Assembly: GCF_042433515.1 (NCBI RefSeq)
Contig: NZ_JBHLVH010000014.1
Location: forward strand, 124,001 to 188,000
DNA length: 64,000 nucleotides
Direction of reading: 5' to 3'
Source: Kytococcus schroeteri
GTDB taxonomy: Bacteria > Actinomycetota > Actinomycetes > Actinomycetales > Dermatophilaceae
A program made the translations under genes and the position numbers. This document shows, one piece after another, positions 58,697-64,000 of the stretch (its first letter is position 1; each line of letters starts with the position of its first letter). The notes under the pieces are model-generated. The model saw only the letters and a program-made list of their open reading frames with translations, did not search any database and was not told the DNA's origin.

Positions 58697-59937
58697 AGGA
58701 AGGCCTTTCCCTCGCCACGGTAGGTGGGCACAGTGTGGGTGCTGCCGTCCTCCTGCACCAGCACCACCTCGTCGACCCGCTCGGCGGGCTCGCCGGACTT
58801 CGCGTGGCGCATCCACACGCGGGAGCCGACCTCGAGGCGGTGGCCGGCGGCCCGGGCGGCCAGGGCACCGGTGAGGGGCGTCTGCACCTCGCCGGCCCCC
58901 TCGGTGCCGGTGAGCTCGAGGCCCGGGGGCCAGGCCGCCACCGGCAGGCGGTCGGCGGCGACGGCACCGGTGGCCACCCAGCCGCTGCCCAGCAGGGTCA
59001 CCATGTCCGGCTCGGGGGTGCGCACCACGTCCAGGCCGATGCCGAACGCGGGCTCCAGGTCGATGGCGCGGAAGCGGTCGAACAGGTGGCCCACGAACAG
59101 GCCGGAGCCCACGGTGACCTCGGTGAGCGCCGGGTCGGCCGAGGACCACGCCACCGACCCCGTGCCGCCGCCGTTCACGAGCTCCGGGGCGTGGCCGAGC
59201 ACCGCGGCCACCGCGTCCACCACGGCCTGCCGCTCGGCGTACAGCCCGCGGCGCGAGACGCCCTGCATGCCGCGGACGGCCCAGCGGTAGGCGCGGTCGC
59301 GCAGGTCGCCGGCCACGGGCACGTCCTGCACCCCGGCCACGTGGCCCTCGTAGGTGAGCAGTCCGCGCAGCGCGATGCCGGGCTCGGCCACCACGCGGCG
59401 CGCGGCGCGTTCCACCGCCTGCGGCCCGTGCAGGGGCGAGCGGCGGGGGCCGATGGTGACGGGCCCCTTGCGCAGGGAGACGTCGGCCTCGAGCACCACC
59501 TGCACGGTCTCGCAGCCACCGGTGCGGGCGCGGGCCTCGGCGATCGCGGCGAGGTGGGCGGGGTCGTCGACGGTCAGGGTGATGGCCGCGGCGAGGTCGG
59601 GTTCGCAGACCAGGGCGTCCAGGCCGGCGGCGTCCACCGTCGGGTAGGCCACGAGCAGGTCGTCGGTGGTGCCCACCCGGGCCAGCCAGATGGCCTCGGG
59701 CAGCGTGAAGGCGAGCACGCCTTCCACGCCACGGTGGGCCAGGGCGCGCTCGACCACGGCCCGCACGCGGATGCTCTTGCTCGCCACGCGCAGCGGCATG
59801 CCGTCGGCCGCCTCCACGAGTCGGTCCAGGTTGCGGTCCACCGCATCGAGGGACACCGCGGCCACCGGCGCGGGCAGGTGCGCGGTGGCGGCGTCGAGGC
59901 GTGGCCAGGGGGTGGTGTCGTGCGCCCGGGGGTCCAT
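58693..59937 (-). CDS. alanine racemase-fold PLP enzyme (D-threonine aldolase-like)
   Basis: The 414-residue protein has PLP-binding Lys in LRVASKSIRVRAVVERAL, the barrel region GLLTYEGHVAGVQD, LVNGGGTGSV and a C-terminal DSD1-like domain with SRVWMRHAKSGEPAERVDEV, where His and another residue can bind a metal. Relatives are D-threonine aldolases and D-serine dehydratases. TAGGTT is 6 nt before the ATG. It is coupled to the lactone oxidase, but a shared pathway is not evident. Confidence 0.82.
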   Translation of the reverse strand: MDPRAHDTTPWPRLDAATAHLPAPVAAVSLDAVDRNLDRLVEAADGMPLRVASKSIRVRAVVERALAHRGVEGVLAFTLPEAIWLARVGTTDDLLVAYPTVDAAGLDALVCEPDLAAAITLTVDDPAHLAAIAEARARTGGCETVQVVLEADVSLRKGPVTIGPRRSPLHGPQAVERAARRVVAEPGIALRGLLTYEGHVAGVQDVPVAGDLRDRAYRWAVRGMQGVSRRGLYAERQAVVDAVAAVLGHAPELVNGGGTGSVAWSSADPALTEVTVGSGLFVGHLFDRFRAIDLEPAFGIGLDVVRTPEPDMVTLLGSGWVATGAVAADRLPVAAWPPGLELTGTEGAGEVQTPLTGALAARAAGHRLEVGSRVWMRHAKSGEPAERVDEVVLVQEDGSTHTVPTYRGEGKAFL

Positions 59938-60022
59938 GCCGAGAACCTAACCTCCGCGGTGACGCGCAGCACACACGCCGCGCGGGGATGTCGGTACACG
60001 ACGTCACGCCTAGGCTGGGGGC

Positions 60023-60865
60023 ATGGTCGACCTCTCCCCCACCGCCCGCCACACGCTGCACGACGGCACCACCCTTCCCGTGGTGGGTTTCGGCACCTAC
60101 GAGCTCACCGGCGCCGAGGGCGTCACGGCCGTGCGCCACGCCCTGGACGCCGGCTACCGACTGCTCGACACGGCCGTCTCCTACCGCAACGAGACCGAGG
60201 TGGGTCGCGCCGTGGCTGCCAGCGGCCTGGACCGTGAGGAGGTCGCGCTCGTGACCAAGGTGCCCGGCCGGCGCCACCGCAGCGCCGTGGAGTGCGTGGA
60301 GGAGTCCCTGCGCCGCCTGGGCACCGACCACCTCGACCTCGTGCTGGTCCACTGGCCCAACCCCTCGCAGGGCGAGTACGAGTACGCCTGGGACGGCCTG
60401 GTGCAGGCCCGCGAGCGGGGCCTGACCCGCAGCATCGGGGTCTCGAACTTCCACCCCCACCACCTGGACCGGGTCATCCGCTCGGTGGGCGTCACCCCGG
60501 CGGTCAACCAGGTGGAGGTCCACCCCTCGTTCAGCCAGGCCGGCCTGCTGGCCGAGAACGCCCGCCGCGGCATCCTCACGCAGGCGTGGAGCCCGCTGGG
60601 CAAGCGCCAGCCGCGCTACACCGACACCGCCGTGGCGGCACCGGCCGAGCGGTTGGGCGTCACCCCGGCGCAGGTGGTGCTGCGCTGGCACCTGCAGCGC
60701 GGGGTGCTGCCCCTGCCCAAGTCGGCCACGCCGGAGCGCCAGCGGGAGAACCTCGACCTGTTCGGGTTCTCCCTGTCCGACGACGAGGTGGCCGCCATCA
60801 CCGCCCTCACGCGGCCGGACGGTCGCCTGTTCGGCGGGGACCCCGACCACCACGAGGAGCGCTGA
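60023..60865 (+). CDS. aldo/keto reductase
   Basis: The 280-residue TIM-barrel enzyme has the complete tetrad D49, Y54, K79 and H110 (LLDTAVSYRNE, VTKVPGRR, LVLVHWP), followed by RSIGVSNFHPHHLDRV and the NADPH-binding LPKSATPERQRENLDLF. It resembles 2,5-diketo-gluconate reductases. TAGGCT lies 6 nt before the ATG. Its end overlaps the convergent permease gene by 59 bp. Confidence 0.92.
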   Translation: MVDLSPTARHTLHDGTTLPVVGFGTYELTGAEGVTAVRHALDAGYRLLDTAVSYRNETEVGRAVAASGLDREEVALVTKVPGRRHRSAVECVEESLRRLGTDHLDLVLVHWPNPSQGEYEYAWDGLVQARERGLTRSIGVSNFHPHHLDRVIRSVGVTPAVNQVEVHPSFSQAGLLAENARRGILTQAWSPLGKRQPRYTDTAVAAPAERLGVTPAQVVLRWHLQRGVLPLPKSATPERQRENLDLFGFSLSDDEVAAITALTRPDGRLFGGDPDHHEER

Positions 60866-62138
60866 CCGGCACCCGGTCGGCATCGGCCACGCGGGGCTCG
60901 CCGCGGCGCACGAACCACAGCACCACGCCGACGGCCACCATCACCAGGCCGCCGACGAGACTGGTGGCCGGGAGGCTCGCCACGAGCACGACGCAGCCGA
61001 CCAGGCCCACCACCGGCACCACCCACCCGGCGCGCCACTCGTCGCGCAGCGTGAACGCCGCGCCGTTGGCCACCGCGTAGTAGAGCAGCACGCCCACGCC
61101 GGAGAAGCCGATGGCGCCGCGCAGGTCAAGCAGCAGCACCAGCAGCACCACCGCACCGGCCACCGCGAGGGCGGCCACGCGCGGCACCCGCTCGCCGGTG
61201 GAGGCGGTGGCGGTGACGCCCAGGGCCGGCGGCAGGTCGCGGCGCTGCCCCATCGCCTTGAGGGTGCTGGCCACGCCCAGCAGCAGCGCCCACAGGGCCC
61301 CGACGGCGGCCAGCCCGGCGAGCACGCCGACGACCACGGCCCACCAGGAGGACGCGCCCCCGGCCAGGTCGCGCAACGGGGCGGCGCTGGCCACGATGCC
61401 CTCCGGTCGCAGGCGCGCCAGCAGGGTCACCGCCACCGCGGCGTAGAGCACCAGCACGGTGCCCAGGCCCCACGCGACGGCCCGCGGGACGGTGCGGCGC
61501 GGCTCGACCACCTGGTCGCCCAGGGTGGCGATGCGGGCGTACCCGGCGAACGCGAAGAAGAGCAGCCCGGCGCCCTGCAGCAGCCCGTGCGGCGAGGGAC
61601 GGCCCGGCACCACCGCGGCATCGCGGGTGGGGGTCCACAGGGTGGGGTCCGGCGGCAGGAGCCACGAGACGAGCAGGGTGCCCACGATGCCCAGGAGCAC
61701 CAGCCCCACCACCACGCGCGCCACCCGGGCCGACCGCACGACGCCGCCGAGCGTGACGGCCGTGAGCGCGACCACGGCGAACACCCCGAGCAGCTGCTCC
61801 CGGCCGGGCCACAGGTAGGAGCCGGCCACCATCGCCATCGCGGCGCAGGAGGCGGTCTTGCCGACGACGAAGCACCACCCGGCGAGGTAGCCCCAGAACG
61901 GGGAGAGCCGCTCCCGGCCGTAGAGGTAGGTGCCCCCGGCCCCCGGGTGGCGGGCGGCGAGCTGGGCACTGGAGCTGGCGTTGCACCAGGCCACGAGCGC
62001 GGCCACGGCCAGAGCGGGCAGCAGCCACGCGCCCGCGGCGGCGGTGGCCGGGCCCCAGACCCCGAACACCCCCGCGCCCACCATGGCCGCCAGGCCGATG
62101 GTGAGCGCGTCGAGAAAGGTCAGGCGCCGGGCGCTCAC
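60807..62138 (-). CDS. APC-family amino acid permease
   Basis: The 443-residue protein has 12 predicted helices. It starts RRLTFLDALTIGLAAMVGAG with the GAGVFG loop of APC transporters and has RHPGAGGTYLYGRERLSPFW then GYLAGW. A basic tail follows the last helix. The GTG start overlaps the OsmC stop (GTGA). Amino acid or amine uptake is likely; the substrate is unknown. Confidence 0.85.
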   Translation of the reverse strand: MSARRLTFLDALTIGLAAMVGAGVFGVWGPATAAAGAWLLPALAVAALVAWCNASSSAQLAARHPGAGGTYLYGRERLSPFWGYLAGWCFVVGKTASCAAMAMVAGSYLWPGREQLLGVFAVVALTAVTLGGVVRSARVARVVVGLVLLGIVGTLLVSWLLPPDPTLWTPTRDAAVVPGRPSPHGLLQGAGLLFFAFAGYARIATLGDQVVEPRRTVPRAVAWGLGTVLVLYAAVAVTLLARLRPEGIVASAAPLRDLAGGASSWWAVVVGVLAGLAAVGALWALLLGVASTLKAMGQRRDLPPALGVTATASTGERVPRVAALAVAGAVVLLVLLLDLRGAIGFSGVGVLLYYAVANGAAFTLRDEWRAGWVVPVVGLVGCVVLVASLPATSLVGGLVMVAVGVVLWFVRRGEPRVADADRVPVSAPRGGRGPRRTGDRPAA

Positions 62139-62590
62139 TCCACCGACCGGCCGTCGGCGAGGGTGAACTCCACCGGCGTGGGCAGGGCCACGGTGCGGCT
62201 CACGGTGCACAGGCGGTCGCGCGAGGAGGCCACGGCCCGCGGCAGCACCTCGGTGGCGGCCCGGCCGGCCTCGTCCTCGGCGAAGGTCACGTCGAAGGCC
62301 GCCTGCACGTCGGTCAGGTGGTTGCCGTCCTCGTCGCGCACCTTGGTGCCCCGGGCCTCCACCACGAAGGACTCCGGCTCGGCGCGCTTGTGGGTGATGA
62401 AGTCGACGTCGATGGCCGAGCAGCCGGCCACGGCGGCCAGCAGCAGCTCCACCGGGGTGAAGTCGGCATCGCTCCCGTCCCCGATGGTGATGCTGGCGCC
62501 CCGCTCGTTGGTCACGGTGAAGGTGGCGAAGTCGGTGCGCTCCAGGCGGACCGAGCGGGGGCTGGGCGGGGTCGGGGTCTCGCTGCTCAT
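62135..62590 (-). CDS. OsmC family protein
   Basis: The 151-residue protein has the two catalytic cysteines of OsmC/Ohr-fold peroxidases, C57 in LLLAAVAGCSAIDVDF and C128 in SSRDRLCTVSRT. It lacks the clear features of Ohr and fits the general YhfA/OsmC-like group that reduces organic hydroperoxides. It is the first gene of a two-gene operon with the APC permease, divergent from the histidine phosphatase gene. Confidence 0.85.
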   Translation of the reverse strand: MSSETPTPPSPRSVRLERTDFATFTVTNERGASITIGDGSDADFTPVELLLAAVAGCSAIDVDFITHKRAEPESFVVEARGTKVRDEDGNHLTDVQAAFDVTFAEDEAGRAATEVLPRAVASSRDRLCTVSRTVALPTPVEFTLADGRSVE

Positions 62591-62609
62591 GGGGCATAGC
62601 CTGCCGCAC

Positions 62610-63323
62610 ATGGAGCCCGACGCGAAGACCGCCTCGCCCACCGGCCCGAGCGTGACCGGGGCCTCGGCCGCCGCCACCCTGGGCGGCCTCCACCGGTACG
62701 CCGACGCCGGCCCGGTGGACGTGCGTCCCTCCGAGCCCGGCCCGGGCCGGCTCCTGCTGGTGCGCCACGGCGAGACCGCGTGGTCCCGGGCCGGCCGGCA
62801 CACCGGGCTCACCGACCTGCCCCTCACCGGGGCCGGACGCGCCGCGGTCGGCGGCCTGCCCGACCTGCTCGCGGAGTACGACCTGGTGCACGTGCGCTGC
62901 TCCCCGCTGCAGCGCGCCACCGAGACCGCCCGCCTGGCCGGCCTGGAGCCCGACGCGCTGGACGCCGACCTCGTGGAGTGGGACTACGGCGCCGAGGAGG
63001 GCCGCACCACCGCCCAGGCGCAGGCCGAGGGCCGCCCCGGGTGGACCGTCTTCGACGGCGTGCCACCGGGCGAGACCCCCGGCGAGACGGTGGAGATGGT
63101 GGCCGCCCGGGCCAGCCGGGTGCTGGGGCGGGTGTGGCGCCACCTGGAACACGGCGACGTGGTGCTCGTGGGGCACGGGCACCACCTGCGCGTGCTGGCC
63201 GCGGTGTACCTGCGCCAGACGCCCTACCTGGCCGACGCCCTGGAGCTCGAGGCCGGCAGCCTGAGCGTGCTCGGGCACCACCGCACCACGCCCACCGTCC
63301 ACCGGTGGAACCTGACGCCCTGA
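62610..63323 (+). CDS. histidine phosphatase family protein
   Basis: The 237-residue protein has the RHG motif with catalytic H53 in LLLVRHGETAWSRAGRHTGL, the second Arg in SPLQRATETARLAG, the proton donor in VEWDYGAEEGRTTAQ, and the second catalytic His in VLVGHGHHLRVLAAVYL. A 45-residue Ala/Pro-rich N-terminal extension precedes the domain; GTG or later starts are possible. It is a phosphoglycerate mutase-like phosphatase with unknown substrate. Confidence 0.85.
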   Translation: MEPDAKTASPTGPSVTGASAAATLGGLHRYADAGPVDVRPSEPGPGRLLLVRHGETAWSRAGRHTGLTDLPLTGAGRAAVGGLPDLLAEYDLVHVRCSPLQRATETARLAGLEPDALDADLVEWDYGAEEGRTTAQAQAEGRPGWTVFDGVPPGETPGETVEMVAARASRVLGRVWRHLEHGDVVLVGHGHHLRVLAAVYLRQTPYLADALELEAGSLSVLGHHRTTPTVHRWNLTP

Positions 63324-63330
63324 GCGGGTC

Positions 63331-64000
63331 TCAGGCGGGCAGCTCCCACTGGTCCACCGGCTGGTGGGTGGCGTTGGCCTCCCAGTACAGGCGCGTCATC
63401 TCGGTGAGCGCCGCGTCGCGGTCCAGGCCGCGGGCCTCCAGCCGCTCGACGGCCTGCACCTGCCAGGTGGCGCCGTTGGTGCGCTTCTCGCAGCGGCGCC
63501 GCACCGTGCCCAGGTAGGTGTCGGCGTCCTCGGAGGTGGTGCCCCCGGAGACCAGGCCGGCGTGCGCCAGCGGCAGCAGGTGCTCGGCCACCAGCTCGGT
63601 CACCGGCATCGTGCCGGTGGTGCCCGGCCAGGCCAGCTCCGCCTCGATGCCGTGCTCGGCCGCGGCGTAGAAGTTGCGCTCCGCCTCGGCGTGGCTGAAG
63701 CCCAGCCACGGCTCGGGGGTGGTGTCCACCAGGGTGCGCAGCAGCCCGTAGTAGAGCGCGCAGTTGGCCATCGTGTCCGCCGCGGTCGGGCCCGCCGGCA
63801 GCACGCGGTTTTCCACGCGCAGGTGCGGCACGCCGTCGACCACGTCGTAGATGCCGCGGTTCCAGCGCCACACCGTGCCGTTGTGCAGCATCAGGCGCGG
63901 CAGCTTGGGGGCCCGCCCCTTGCCGGCCCCGGAGCGGTCGCTGCTCGGACCACCCTCGGTGGAGGGCAGCTCGAACGGCTCGGGCAGCAGCCCCGGGTAG
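63331..64000 (-). CDS. glutamate-cysteine ligase family (GCS2-type), N-terminus outside window
   Basis: At least 222 residues of the C-terminal part are present and the frame is open to the window edge. It has LMLHNGTVWRWNRGIYDVVD, PHLRVENRVLPAGPTAADTM, HAEAERNFYAAAEHGIEAEL and TNGATWQVQAVERLEARGLD. These match the carboxylate-amine ligase family 2 found in actinobacteria, which joins glutamate to an amine or cysteine. Whether it makes gamma-glutamylcysteine cannot be decided here. It converges with the histidine phosphatase gene. Confidence 0.82.
   Translation of the reverse strand, partial: YPGLLPEPFELPSTEGGPSSDRSGAGKGRAPKLPRLMLHNGTVWRWNRGIYDVVDGVPHLRVENRVLPAGPTAADTMANCALYYGLLRTLVDTTPEPWLGFSHAEAERNFYAAAEHGIEAELAWPGTTGTMPVTELVAEHLLPLAHAGLVSGGTTSEDADTYLGTVRRRCEKRTNGATWQVQAVERLEARGLDRDAALTEMTRLYWEANATHQPVDQWELPA

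Noticed and set aside
57362..60883. One very long minus-strand open frame of over 1100 codons
   Set aside because: High GC removes stop codons. The real products are two overlapping genes (57362-58696 and 58693-59937) whose domains lie in different frames; the rest is low-complexity Arg/Gly/Pro sequence.
1..64000. tRNA, rRNA and CRISPR genes
   Set aside because: No cloverleaf with a TTCGA arm, no rRNA core sequence and no regularly spaced repeats were found by eye; a tRNAscan/CRISPR search would settle this.

Overview
The window is GC-rich chromosomal DNA (about 70 to 73% by eye) with very high GC at third codon positions and frequent GTG starts. More than fifteen genes have a TANNNT-like -10 box only 6 to 8 nt before the start codon. 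The gene content (DUF222/HNH protein, WYL regulator, DUF2797, UMF1 transporter, serine/threonine kinase, M4 protease) points to an actinobacterium, most likely in Micrococcales (Dermacoccaceae/Kytococcaceae/Intrasporangiaceae type). I do not name a species. Two N runs (9298-9319 and 34476-34549) show a draft assembly. No rRNA, tRNA, CRISPR array, insertion sequence or prophage was seen.

Layout. 1-5.2 kb: end of a CynX-type transporter, a scarred SRPBCC/glycerate-kinase remnant, an MFS exporter, and an ABC-F ribosome-protection-type ATPase behind an 11-codon leader ORF. 5.3-9.3 kb: a GNAT-methyltransferase fusion, a PIG-L deacetylase and a secreted thermolysin-like protease. 9.3-16.4 kb: small enzymes, several broken (internally deleted VOC and FrnE proteins, a frameshifted P-loop kinase). 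16.4-17.0 kb: a 28-bp dif-like XerC/XerD site and a second degenerate copy flanking one NTF2-like gene, which suggests the replication terminus. 17-23.4 kb: RsmC/RlmG-like methyltransferase, truncated DinB protein, VanY-like peptidase, DUF2797 protein, UMF1 transporter, then a lower-GC pair (secreted two-cysteine protein plus two-helix membrane protein) behind poly-C tracts.

23.5-34 kb: NADP-type glutamate dehydrogenase; a hemerythrin coupled to a 921-residue fusion of membrane domain, cupredoxin and copper nitrite reductase; YedK/HMCES-type protein; GtrA protein; a secreted anchored protein; a serine/threonine kinase; a DHA2 exporter. 34-40.1 kb: an operon divergent from a WYL regulator around a 27-bp palindrome, a DUF2207-like protein, and a TetR-exporter operon with three operator-like sites at a 17-bp pitch. 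40.2-50.8 kb: hydrolase, amidotransferase, RlmC-like methyltransferase, a TPP riboswitch controlling thiO-thiS-thiG-thiF, glgC, an acyltransferase, and an MFS gene behind a 7-residue leader ORF.

50.8-64 kb: a lipoprotein, the threonine operon hom-thrC-thrB, an ALDH, a PLP racemase-fold enzyme coupled to a sugar-lactone oxidase, an aldo/keto reductase, an OsmC protein coupled to an APC permease, a histidine phosphatase and the end of a GCS2-type ligase. Operons are tight, with repeated GTGA/ATGA/TGATG overlaps. Gene damage is concentrated in 0.9-19 kb around the dif-like site, plus one case near 48 kb; the sequence alone cannot tell terminus-region decay from assembly or base-calling error.
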